DNA of 19,589 nt from the NCBI GenBank assembly GCA_964422155.1, contig CAYQZZ010000041.1:1-19589 (forward strand), given 5' to 3'. A program made the position numbers and the translations under genes. Under the pieces are notes generated by a model. It was not told where the DNA came from. It saw nothing but the letters and a program-made list of their open reading frames with translations, and did not search any database. Source of the DNA: JBGPRB01 sp964422155. GTDB taxonomy: Bacteria > Chloroflexota > Dehalococcoidia > Dehalococcoidales > RBG-16-60-22. Shown here one piece after another: positions 7,885-15,915 of this stretch (its first letter is position 1; every line of letters begins with the position of its first letter).

Positions 7885-8886
7885 TTACATAATCGTTTTC
7901 ATCAACAGGTGAATATTATCGGGCGGCGTCTCCGGCGGCACCTCCCAATCCGTAGTCAGAAAGACGCCTGACTCAATTTTTCCCGGCAGATGTGCCTTTA
8001 AATATGCCTGCAGCTCTTTTGATTCGGAGGTAAGGAGGTGGGAAGGAATGGCTTTCCCCAAAATACAGGAGCGACCGCCTTTCAGCCTATTCCAGGTGGT
8101 TAAGTCAATGCCTGCGTTAACTATCCCGTCAAACCCGAGGTCTATCAGATTGGCCAGGTTATCAGGTGATGATTCGCCGGGCAACAGGACGGAGAAAGCG
8201 TTATAAAACCTGACTATATTCAAGATGGACGAGAAAGTCGAGCGCAGCCAGGACAAATGCGCGGCTGGGAAAACCGGCATCAGTCTATCAGCAATAGCAA
8301 TAATATCCAGCTCCAGCTGGCAGTAAATCTGAACTACTTTCAGCAGAAACCCGGCGGAAGCCTCAATCTCCTTTATAGCTTCTTCCGGCCTTTCTGTAAA
8401 GTCCTTAATCGGGTCCCTACCTGTCAGGCCCGCCGTCAGGGTCAGAGGACCCGTAACTACAGCAGCCAGAGCCAGGTTTGACCCCGAGACCTTATTGATA
8501 CGTCGTAAAGACTCGATAACGGTACCAAATCTGCCCGTTTTAGCGGTGCTTTCGACGTTGATGTCCTTAAGGCGACTGAAGTCAAACTGAGGTTGAGGGC
8601 TGGTTGTCGGTGCTTCATAGTCGCCCCTCCAGTTTATAGGGTTGCCGCATATCTCCATTTCCAGGGAAGAATCAAAGCTGCCGATAATGGTATCATAGCC
8701 ATATAGTTTCCTGGCATTTTGGAGGCATTTTGTATATTGAGTTGGGTCAGCGAATATCCTTCGCACCGGTATTTGTTCCAGCCGGGCAGCATGGGTGAAT
8801 AACCAGGGAATAAAGGGCAACCGTGGCAAATCAGCCGATTCAAATGCTCCTCTAACCAACTTCTTGGGTGTAACTGCTTTATCCAT
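7885..8886 (-). CDS. Uroporphyrinogen decarboxylase-fold protein, divergent active site
   Basis: A 333-residue protein of the URO-D / corrinoid-methyltransferase (MtaA/CmuA) superfamily. Visible marks are PRLPFIPWLFTHAARLE near the N-terminus, GTVIESLRRIN, ALAAVVTGPLTLTAGLTG in the middle, LIDLGFDGIVNAG, and the ending TDWEVPPETPPDNI. Methyltransferases of this fold bind zinc through an HxC motif before the LGxD strand and a Cys in the GCxxPPxTP turn. Here those positions read LLPG and TDWEVPPETP, so both zinc sites are gone. The N-terminal Arg-rich signature of true URO-D is also absent. The frame opens at 8985, but the first 33 codons are read through a repeat element, so Met at 8886 is the start; no clear ribosome site precedes it. 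It occupies the apc5 position in an Apc-like operon. Confidence 0.82.
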   Translation of the reverse strand: MDKAVTPKKLVRGAFESADLPRLPFIPWLFTHAARLEQIPVRRIFADPTQYTKCLQNARKLYGYDTIIGSFDSSLEMEICGNPINWRGDYEAPTTSPQPQFDFSRLKDINVESTAKTGRFGTVIESLRRINKVSGSNLALAAVVTGPLTLTAGLTGRDPIKDFTERPEEAIKEIEASAGFLLKVVQIYCQLELDIIAIADRLMPVFPAAHLSWLRSTFSSILNIVRFYNAFSVLLPGESSPDNLANLIDLGFDGIVNAGIDLTTWNRLKGGRSCILGKAIPSHLLTSESKELQAYLKAHLPGKIESGVFLTTDWEVPPETPPDNIHLLMKTIM

Positions 8887-8913
8887 CTTTAAAATTAGGT
8901 TGAGAAATAATCT

Positions 8914-9055
8914 GTCATTGCGAGGGCGACCTGCTCGCCGAACAAATTTTTTTGGCAGGCGAGAGCCCGTGGCAATCTCTATCATCGAATTAAGTATATC
9001 ATGGGGATTGCCACGCGGAGTTTACCCTGAGCTTAGCGTGAGGGCTCGCAATGAC
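8914..9055. repeat. Small inverted-repeat element B (MITE-like)
   Basis: A 142-base element with perfect 11-base ends, GTCATTGCGAG (8914-8924) and CTCGCAATGAC (9045-9055). An inner inverted pair, GTGGCAATC and GATTGCCAC, also lies inside. It fills almost the whole gap between the HyuB-like gene and the URO-D-fold gene and supplies the spurious N-terminal extension of the latter's open frame. Ends of this type recur in many environmental bacterial genomes as short dispersed repeats. Confidence 0.75.
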
Positions 9056-9063
9056 GACATAGT

Positions 9064-11121
9064 TTACATTCTGATAATTTCTCTCGTTTTCCTGGCATCC
9101 GGCCATGACCCGTAGTATTCCAATATTTCTTCGGCAGGACGAAGCTGTGACCATTCTTTCTCGAACTTATCCCAGGTCATACCACGGGATTTCCTGTCTT
9201 CCCTCTCTTTTTGACGGAGCCTCTTTGTTTTTTCCTCGTCTACTTCCAGGGTTTCGTGGTCATAGGCCACATGATAGACGTTTTCCGCGGTCCAGTGAGA
9301 AATGACTTCCCTCTTCAAATCATCCATGACCGACTCGGGTTCCCTCTCCAGAACATCGCCGTAACCGCCGCCGCCGCCGCTGAAAACGACCCACAAGTCG
9401 CCGTTTTCCATGATATGAACTTTTTTAAATATACTACTAATCTCGTATTCACCTTTGATGGTACGTTCGGTAATTAGTTGCATGGCCCCCGAAGGGATAT
9501 CTCTATCGCCCCTTTTCATCTTCTCCCAGATGTTGGTGTGCTTAACCTCGATGCCCGGCAGCGTAGGCGGCGGGTAACCGCCGAACAGCCCGATACAGTT
9601 GCGTATTTTACTGCCTTTGACATGGCTGTTATAAAGGGCATAGTCCACGTAATTAACGGCATAAATTGTTTCGGTGCCTGAACCACCTCGATACTTGCCG
9701 AAACCGCCGCTGTCCCGGCTTAACTTGGCCGCCAGGTTGAAGAACTGGAACTCATTTTCTATATCTTCAACGTCCGGCGCCCTGCCTGAAGGGCAATGAG
9801 AAAAACCAAAAGCATCAACTCCGTCCATGTCTGACCTAGCGCCGTGCCCTTCCGTATTCAGACCGAAGGCGAGAAAATCGGCAATGGGTACGCCCCACTG
9901 GTTTACTCCGGAGACCAGCACGCCCACCCCAGTATTGCCGATGGCGGCTGCCACCAATTCCCTTTGTGGGCTATCGAACATCAACTTGCTCATGCAGATG
10001 GTGCCCAAGGTCATCGCGCCATGGCATGAGGGGGCACTATTGCTCTGGGCAGCTTCAAAGTGGGGATTGAACATACACCCCTCCGGAACAATCCATTCCA
10101 TAGGACCAAAGATACCTGCTGAGACTGGCAGGTCATTGAAAGAGTAAGACATCAAATGTATAGCCACGTTCGCCGCAAGACTGTGAGGCATGCAGTGCTG
10201 GGGACTATCGGTTTCTGGAGAGGTACCGGTGAAGTCCCAGATAAGTCGGTCGCCTTGCTTACGCAGGGTAAGGAAGTTGCGCACCAACCGGTGTTTTTCC
10301 CCGACGATATCCATAAAGGTCACTGCCCGGTATGTCCCGTCATTCCATTCCTTGATGCGCCGGCGGGTGCCCTCTTCCGCTTCGATTATTATCCGCTGGA
10401 AGAGCCCCTTAACAAACTTGTTTCCCTTCTCCTGGGCCAGCGCCACCAGTCGGCTCCTCAGGCGGTCGGCGGCACTCAGCCGCGCCCTCATATCAATGGC
10501 CTGCATGCGCGGCGCCCGCGACATCAGGTTGACGCACATCTCCACCAGGTCTTCGCGGAGACGGAAATTTTCACCTATTTTGATTGGCGATAGAAGCATT
10601 CCTTCATCGTGTCTTGTCTTGGCGCTGAGCGGCATCCCGCCCGGTTCGCAGGCGCCGGTCTCGGGCTGATGCACAGCCGCGTTCGTCCAGGCGATAATCT
10701 CCCCATCATTAAAAACAGGCATGACGACAATCTGGTCGCAGTTGTGTATCCCGCCGTAAAGCGGGTCGGAGAGGTAAAAGATATCGCCGTCTTTGACGCC
10801 CACCGTGGGCTCGTTTATCCAGGTCTCGGCCACGAACTTTATCGGCAGCTGGCCGACCACAGCATGGAGGTAGGTGCCGCACCAGGCGGCCACCATGTTC
10901 CCGGTCGGCGTGTAGATGCCGGTGACGACGTCTCCAGAGCGGAGCATGCTGCTCACGCCCAGCTTGATGAAGACCTCCTTGGACTCGAGCAGGAAGTTGT
11001 TCAGCTTCTCGGTATAGATTTCATAATCGCCGGGTTGCAGCAATTTCAGGCATTCCAATTCCTCATCCGTGGGCGGGCTGGGCTTAATCCATTGCAGTAG
11101 CTTTTGCGGGTCTGGCCTCAT
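9064..11121 (-). CDS. Ketone-carboxylase subunit, HyuB/AcxB family (Apc4-like)
   Basis: A 685-residue hydantoinase-B-domain protein. Signatures run in order: GIYTPTGNMVA near residue 70, GDIFYLSDPLYGGIHNCDQ, PVFNDGEIIAW, a central GDRLIWDFTGTSPETDSP, and the C-terminal SRDSGGFGKYRGGSGTE then FSGGGGGYGDVLERE. The family includes 5-oxoprolinase, N-methylhydantoinase, acetone carboxylase and acetophenone carboxylase. In the carboxylases this subunit is thought to receive the phosphorylated enol and carboxyphosphate and to form the C-C bond. Met at 11121 is the start: GGGAGGAT lies just ahead, while the ORF extension to 11175 overlaps the previous gene. It follows the second HyuA-like gene by 16 bases. 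Two HyuA subunits plus a zinc ribbon favour acetophenone-carboxylase type over hydantoinase. The true ketone substrate is unknown. Confidence 0.85.
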   Translation of the reverse strand: MRPDPQKLLQWIKPSPPTDEELECLKLLQPGDYEIYTEKLNNFLLESKEVFIKLGVSSMLRSGDVVTGIYTPTGNMVAAWCGTYLHAVVGQLPIKFVAETWINEPTVGVKDGDIFYLSDPLYGGIHNCDQIVVMPVFNDGEIIAWTNAAVHQPETGACEPGGMPLSAKTRHDEGMLLSPIKIGENFRLREDLVEMCVNLMSRAPRMQAIDMRARLSAADRLRSRLVALAQEKGNKFVKGLFQRIIIEAEEGTRRRIKEWNDGTYRAVTFMDIVGEKHRLVRNFLTLRKQGDRLIWDFTGTSPETDSPQHCMPHSLAANVAIHLMSYSFNDLPVSAGIFGPMEWIVPEGCMFNPHFEAAQSNSAPSCHGAMTLGTICMSKLMFDSPQRELVAAAIGNTGVGVLVSGVNQWGVPIADFLAFGLNTEGHGARSDMDGVDAFGFSHCPSGRAPDVEDIENEFQFFNLAAKLSRDSGGFGKYRGGSGTETIYAVNYVDYALYNSHVKGSKIRNCIGLFGGYPPPTLPGIEVKHTNIWEKMKRGDRDIPSGAMQLITERTIKGEYEISSIFKKVHIMENGDLWVVFSGGGGGYGDVLEREPESVMDDLKREVISHWTAENVYHVAYDHETLEVDEEKTKRLRQKEREDRKSRGMTWDKFEKEWSQLRPAEEILEYYGSWPDARKTREIIRM

Positions 11122-11137
11122 ATCATCCTCCCTTTCT

Positions 11138-13273
11138 CTATAACTTCTCCAGAATAAAGTAGTGATATTTGTCAACAGAAAGCTTAAGCACCGGTGGCAT
11201 CACGATGGTGGTATCTTCAGCTTCAATGATGGCGGGACCGTTGATGATGTTGCCGTGTTTCAGCAATTTGGCATCGTAGACAGGGGACGGGCGGAACTCA
11301 CCATATTCTACCCAGTAAGCAGGTCTCTTGCCTTTAAGTGCCGCCGCGTCCGGCGTCTCTTTGGCCCGCGGGTAAGTAGGAAGTTTCGGTTTGGGGTGGT
11401 CCACGGTGGCGCGCAGTATCAGGTTAAGCACATCCACGCCCCCCTGCGGATAAGCCGAAATGCGGTTATAAACCCGGCAGTACTCATCCTCAAAGGCTTT
11501 ATATACCGCCATGACGTCGGCTGCATTATTAATAAACAGGAGCGGAGACATAAAACGGAGGATATTGAGCTGGCCGCCGTACTTGGCTTCTATCTCCAGG
11601 CCAAACTTGATGGACTCAAGAGAAAAGCCTTCATTGGTAATGTCCTTGACCGCTCTCTCTTGCATGCTTTTTACTGTACTATTGAAGACATCGTAATCTT
11701 CAAAACACTTCATTGTTATCGGAGCCAGCAACGGAAGACGCAGCGATTGCTCGTATAAATGGAGGATGTCCATTGTGCTTGAGCCAAAGGCACAGAACAC
11801 CGGCGAAAAGGGGAAAACGACAATTTTGTTGATGCCGGCATACGGCCCGTAAGAGCAGCAATGGGTCGGCCCGGCCCCGCCGAAGGCAAAGAGTATAAAA
11901 TCGCTGGGCTTGAAGCCCCGGAGGAAGGTCTCCTTGGCGATGGTATCGCCCATATTGGCATCAACAATCTTTTTAATCAGCAGCGCCGCCTCTTCCACCT
12001 CAATACCCAGGGGTCTGGCGATTTTTTCCCTGATAGCAGATACCGCCTTTCCCTTATCCAACTTCATGCGCCCGCCGTGATAATAGTCAGGGTTGATATA
12101 ACCTAATACGATGTCAGCATCGGTAACAGTGGGTTCGGTCCCGCCCAGATTATAAGAGGCCGGCCCCGGCATGGAACCGGCACCCTGAGGCCCGACCTCC
12201 AGTCGATTACCCATGACGGGGTTGAGCCAGGCGATAGAACCGCCGCCGGCGCCGATGGACCTTGTCTCCAGGATGGTCATGTCCACCCACCAGCGGTCAA
12301 TGAGGGGGTGGTACTGGTAGAACCGGCTGCTGCCGGCCACGACCAGGCCCAGGTCGAAGCTGGTGCCGCCCATATCGCTGACGACAATGTTGTCATACCC
12401 CAGTATCCTGCCGACATTAGCTCCCCCGATAAGCCCGGCCACCGGCCCACCGTTAAAAGTCTGGATAGCAGCTGTGCGAAAGACCTCGGCCATGCCGCCG
12501 CTGTTATGCACCATCATGATGGTCTTATCGTAGCCGGAGTTGCGGAGCTCATCGCCCGTACCGGAAATCTGCTCCCACATGGAGTAATGAAGGTAAGCAT
12601 TCAATATCGTGGTCACGGTGCGCGTATATTCGTTCTGTTTAGGTGTTACTTCCGAAGAAAGCACTACCGGCATGGCCCCCAGGTAAAAGTCCGGGTATTC
12701 TTTACGGATAATCTCGGCGATACGCTTTTCGTGGGTGGGGTTGGCATAGGAGAAGAGCAGGCTGACGACGAATCCCCTGGCCCCCTTGTCCACCAGGTGC
12801 TGCAGTTTATCCAGAAAGTCTTCTTCGTCCAGGGGTCTGATTATCTCCCCCCGGGAGTTGACCCTTTCCTTAACGCCCACCGTCATTTCCCGGGAGATGA
12901 TGGGCTCAGGCTTGACGATACGGGCCAGGTTCCTGATTTCACGGAAGGTCAGCTGGTCCGACCATGAAGCGCCTTTGCCGATGGGTACGATATCCTCGAA
13001 GCCTTCCGTGGTAATCAGCGCCAGCCTGGGGCCGGTCCTTTGCAGAAGGGTGTTCATGGCAATGGTCGTGGAGTAGCGGACGACCTCGGTGCTGCCCAAC
13101 AGCTCCTTAACGGAAATGCCGAGCAGGACCGCCGCATCTTTTACCGCCCGCATGAAGCCAACCGAAAGGTTATAAGCGGTCGTAGGCGTCTTGGTAAAGA
13201 TAGTCTTGCCGTCATAGCTCAAGAAAAGGTCGGTAAATGTTCCGCCGATATCAACATCAAGAGAGACCTTCAT
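11138..13273 (-). CDS. Ketone-carboxylase ATP-binding subunit, HyuA family (Apc3-like)
   Basis: A 711-residue HyuA-type subunit with an ASKHA/actin-like ATPase core. The two phosphate-binding loops are DIGGTFTD (residues 8-15) and DMGGTSFD (about 300-307). NGGPVAG (274-280), GAGGGSIAW and VGPQGAGSMPGP are family marks. FAFGGAGPTH follows near residue 460. In ketone carboxylases such subunits use ATP to activate the ketone enolate or bicarbonate. All phosphate-loop residues are present, so it should bind nucleotide. Compared with the other HyuA paralogue in this operon it is about 40 residues longer, matching the larger of the two Apc HyuA-type subunits. The start ATG follows AGGCAGGTG. A MITE-like element separates it from the gene before. 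Confidence 0.87.
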   Translation of the reverse strand: MKVSLDVDIGGTFTDLFLSYDGKTIFTKTPTTAYNLSVGFMRAVKDAAVLLGISVKELLGSTEVVRYSTTIAMNTLLQRTGPRLALITTEGFEDIVPIGKGASWSDQLTFREIRNLARIVKPEPIISREMTVGVKERVNSRGEIIRPLDEEDFLDKLQHLVDKGARGFVVSLLFSYANPTHEKRIAEIIRKEYPDFYLGAMPVVLSSEVTPKQNEYTRTVTTILNAYLHYSMWEQISGTGDELRNSGYDKTIMMVHNSGGMAEVFRTAAIQTFNGGPVAGLIGGANVGRILGYDNIVVSDMGGTSFDLGLVVAGSSRFYQYHPLIDRWWVDMTILETRSIGAGGGSIAWLNPVMGNRLEVGPQGAGSMPGPASYNLGGTEPTVTDADIVLGYINPDYYHGGRMKLDKGKAVSAIREKIARPLGIEVEEAALLIKKIVDANMGDTIAKETFLRGFKPSDFILFAFGGAGPTHCCSYGPYAGINKIVVFPFSPVFCAFGSSTMDILHLYEQSLRLPLLAPITMKCFEDYDVFNSTVKSMQERAVKDITNEGFSLESIKFGLEIEAKYGGQLNILRFMSPLLFINNAADVMAVYKAFEDEYCRVYNRISAYPQGGVDVLNLILRATVDHPKPKLPTYPRAKETPDAAALKGKRPAYWVEYGEFRPSPVYDAKLLKHGNIINGPAIIEAEDTTIVMPPVLKLSVDKYHYFILEKL

Positions 13274-13311
13274 CGTTACACCTGCCTTATTGTTTATTTC
13301 CCTGCCATGTT

Positions 13312-13509
13312 AGAGGTCGTTTAGCAACCGCTCATGGTGAGACCTCGGCGTGAGCCTTCGGCGTGAGCTCAGTCGAACGCTCGGTCGAACGCCTGTCGAA
13401 CCATAGCTGTATACTTGCTTTGCCCTTCGACAAGCTCAGAGCTTGCCCCGTACTTGATACGGGGGTGAGCGGCTGGAAAACGCTTCTTATTCATTGCTAA
13501 ACGACCTCT
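13312..13509. repeat. MITE-like element C with perfect 16-bp terminal inverted repeats
   Basis: A 198-base element bounded by AGAGGTCGTTTAGCAA (13312-13327) and TTGCTAAACGACCTCT (13494-13509), an exact 16-base inverted repeat. Inside are two copies of CGGCGTGAGC (13346, 13359), three of GTCGAAC (13372, 13384, 13395), and the hairpin CCCCGTACTTGATACGGGG (13446-13464), which is the reverse complement of part of element A. It lies exactly between the zinc-ribbon gene's stop and the next start. No coding capacity; target duplication is at most a couple of T residues. Confidence 0.8.
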
Positions 13510-13516
13510 TTTTTAC

Positions 13517-13852
13517 TTATTGAAGGTATTTTTCTTTCAATTTGTCGATATCCAGTTCGATATCATAAGTAACCGGGTGGCCCGGCGGCAGCATTTCATT
13601 TTCCACCATCACGCCGCAGTTAGGGCAGTAAAACTCCACCAGTGTGGCCCACGCCGGGTCCGGCGCAAAGCTGAAGGGTCCTGCTAATAGCGAGTTATAT
13701 ATCGTCGTTGGGTCTTTTCTGACATAAATTAAGCACCCTTTTTTGTAATTTTCTCTGGCGGAGATAAGCTCATGTCCGCAGCGGTTACAGCACCAGAGTT
13801 CCTTTTCCAGGTCTATATCCAGATATTCGGTTATCTGTCTTTTGGTACCCAT
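13517..13852 (-). CDS. Small zinc-ribbon subunit of ketone carboxylase (Apc2-like)
   Basis: A 111-residue protein with two CxxC knuckles, CNRC at Cys22/Cys25 and CPNC at Cys76/Cys79, which together make a four-cysteine zinc site. Between them lies a basic, aromatic linker. The N-terminal ITEYLDIDLEKELWCC and the length (about 12.7 kDa) resemble the small gamma subunit of acetophenone carboxylase (the 15-kDa Apc2). It is the second gene in the operon, between the two HyuA-type subunits, exactly the Apc gene order. The open frame starts at 13879, but the Met at 13852 has AGAAGGAGG five bases ahead and is chosen. It begins 13 bases after the preceding stop. It would be a structural part of the complex and not catalytic on its own. 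Confidence 0.8.
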   Translation of the reverse strand: MGTKRQITEYLDIDLEKELWCCNRCGHELISARENYKKGCLIYVRKDPTTIYNSLLAGPFSFAPDPAWATLVEFYCPNCGVMVENEMLPPGHPVTYDIELDIDKLKEKYLQ

Positions 13853-13865
13853 CGGTTCCTCCTTC

Positions 13866-15884
13866 TCAGGCTGGCTCAATGACTCCGTTCAGTAGATTAT
13901 CCACAGTGTACTTCTTACCCCCGGGTATCAGTATCGTCGTATCATCGCTCTCGATGATGGCCGGCCCCGGAATAACATTACCGCACTTGAGTTCCGGCTG
14001 GCTGAAGATAGCCGTCCGGGTGAAGCCTTCCTTCCAGTAGACATCCCGGTATCCTTTCAAGGCCTTCTCCGGACTCTGCCCAACAAAGTCATGGGTAGCC
14101 AGTTCCGGGTGGGCGGCTGGGCTGGTTGCCCGCAACCGGAAGAGGCGTATTTTGAGTTCGTCGACAGCAGGTGCATTATTCTGCACGGTAAAAGCATTAA
14201 TAATTTTTTTGACGTCCTGCGGCCCTTCAAGTAAATTCACGGGAGATTCAAAAACCGTAATGGCATTGCCGTATTCAACTTCCAGCTCCAGGGAAAAGGT
14301 AACCTTTTCTGGCGGGAACCCTTCCCCCCTCATATCCCGCAGCACCGAGTCCATCAGCCCTTGCACCATCCTGTTGAATCCCAGTACTTGCGATTGACTG
14401 CCTTGACGCTTGAGGGACAGGCTCGATAGAGACTCGTAAGTATGGAGGACATCGGCACATGAGGAGCCGAAGGCACTGAAAACAGAACTGAAGCGGAAGC
14501 AGTATATTTTGGGTATGCCCACCTTGTCGGCAATGCCGCAGCAGTAAACGCTCCCCGCCCCTCCGAAAGAAAAGAGGACGAAGTCGCTCGAGTTATACCC
14601 GCCGGCTTTTATCAGGTTGGCGATGTCCTCAGCGCAAATATCTTCCATGGCCTCGGTAATTAACCGGCCGCATTCCTCTACGGAAACGCCAAGCGGCCTG
14701 GCCAACTTTGCGGTGATAACCTCACGAGCGAGGCCCGCATCCAGCTTCCGCTTGCCGCCCAGGAAGTAGTCCGGGTCAATGTAGCCCAGGACGACACAGG
14801 CGTCGGTGGAGGTAGCTTCCGTGCCGCCCAGTCCGTAACACGCCGGGCCTGGCATGGCACCGGCGCTGTCCGGGCCCACCTGTATCTGTTTCTTATTTTT
14901 AGGTCTGGCTATTGAGCCTCCGCCCGCCGCCGTCGAGTAAACCTCGATGACCGGCAGTTTCACCGGTATTCCCTCCAGCATGGCCTCACGCTTGTAGCCG
15001 TGCCGGCCATCAATTACCAGGCTGATATCGGCGCTAGTGCCGCCGATATCCATGCTGGCCACATACGGCAAGTGGTACAGTCCGCTCATATAGGTGGTGC
15101 CAAGCACACCGGCCGAAGGCCCGGAGTTATGGGTCATGATGGCCGTTGTCTTGGCCACCCGGGCCACGCCGCCATCGGCATGGACCACCAGGAGCGGCTT
15201 GCGGTAACCCAGCTTTCTGACATCATCCTCGGCCTTGTACAAAAAACGGACCATGTCTGGATGGAAATAGGCATTGAGCAGGGCCACATTGGTTCGCGAA
15301 GCGTCATCCGTGGTAGTGCTGACTTCGTGGGAAAGCAGCAGCGGCACGGCACCCAGATAGTGTTTTGGGTAGTCGTCATCGGCTATCTCTCTGACCTTCA
15401 GCTCGTTGGCCGGGTCCAGATGGGCGCGATAAAGGCTGACCACGATAATCCTCGCCCCATGCCCCAGAAGGCTGCGTATGGCCAACCTCACCTGCTCTCC
15501 ATCCACATTGTCTTTGCCTGCCTGCTCGTCAATGCCGATGACCATCCCAGCGGGAATAATGAAATCAAGTGCCGGGCTCCTGGCGGCTGATGAGTAAAGG
15601 CTTTCTTCAAACCCTCTAGTGACAATCAACCCCAGCCGGGGGCCCGCCCTCTGGAGCAAAGTGTTGGTGGCATGGGTCGTGGAAAACCTGATTACCTCCG
15701 TTTCATGGAGTAATTGCGGCAGGGTAAGCCCGAACTTCGCGGCGCCTTCCTCAATACACTTGAGGAAACATACCGTCAGGTCGTGAGGTGTCGTGTCCAC
15801 CTTGACCCATTCGATTCGTACATCATTGGTAAAAAATCCATCGGTAAAAGTTCCGCCATTGTCTATGTCAATCGTAAATTTCAT
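13866..15884 (-). CDS. Ketone-carboxylase ATP-binding subunit, HyuA family (Apc1-like)
   Basis: A 672-residue HyuA-type protein, first gene of the operon. The first phosphate loop is DIDNGGTFTDG (residues 6-16), carrying a two-residue DN insertion seen against the plain DIGGTFTD of its paralogue. The second loop is DIGGTSAD (279-286). NSGPSAG (253-259), AAGGGSIARP (319-328), VGPDSAGAMPGPACYGLGG and FSFGGAGSVYCCG follow. It shares the fold with the second HyuA-type subunit in this operon but is clearly a separate paralogue, as in Apc, where two HyuA-type subunits each bind ATP. The ATG at 15884 follows AGGATGG, and a sigma70-type promoter lies about 25 bases further up. Full length, no visible damage. 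Confidence 0.87.
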   Translation of the reverse strand: MKFTIDIDNGGTFTDGFFTNDVRIEWVKVDTTPHDLTVCFLKCIEEGAAKFGLTLPQLLHETEVIRFSTTHATNTLLQRAGPRLGLIVTRGFEESLYSSAARSPALDFIIPAGMVIGIDEQAGKDNVDGEQVRLAIRSLLGHGARIIVVSLYRAHLDPANELKVREIADDDYPKHYLGAVPLLLSHEVSTTTDDASRTNVALLNAYFHPDMVRFLYKAEDDVRKLGYRKPLLVVHADGGVARVAKTTAIMTHNSGPSAGVLGTTYMSGLYHLPYVASMDIGGTSADISLVIDGRHGYKREAMLEGIPVKLPVIEVYSTAAGGGSIARPKNKKQIQVGPDSAGAMPGPACYGLGGTEATSTDACVVLGYIDPDYFLGGKRKLDAGLAREVITAKLARPLGVSVEECGRLITEAMEDICAEDIANLIKAGGYNSSDFVLFSFGGAGSVYCCGIADKVGIPKIYCFRFSSVFSAFGSSCADVLHTYESLSSLSLKRQGSQSQVLGFNRMVQGLMDSVLRDMRGEGFPPEKVTFSLELEVEYGNAITVFESPVNLLEGPQDVKKIINAFTVQNNAPAVDELKIRLFRLRATSPAAHPELATHDFVGQSPEKALKGYRDVYWKEGFTRTAIFSQPELKCGNVIPGPAIIESDDTTILIPGGKKYTVDNLLNGVIEPA

Positions 15885-15915
15885 ATGAGGCCATCCTATA
15901 ATTTGTTGTTAAATA

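Noticed and set aside
8887..8985. Upstream start for the URO-D-fold protein
   Set aside because: The extra 33 codons are translated from an inverted-repeat element and have no family similarity.
13346..13401. Short tandem direct repeats that could suggest a CRISPR or iteron array
   Set aside because: Units are only 7-10 bases with irregular spacing and lie inside a MITE-like element; no spacers of even length, no cas or rep genes.
9478..15590. Many long plus-strand open frames opposite the carboxylase genes (for example 12308-12967, 15000-15590, 10609-11100)
   Set aside because: They are antisense shadows of well-conserved minus-strand genes and read as no known protein; no ribosome sites support them.
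9064..15884. Hydantoinase or 5-oxoprolinase operon
   Set aside because: Two HyuA paralogues, a zinc-ribbon subunit between them and a CoA-transferase nearby fit an Apc-type carboxylase better; not formally excluded.
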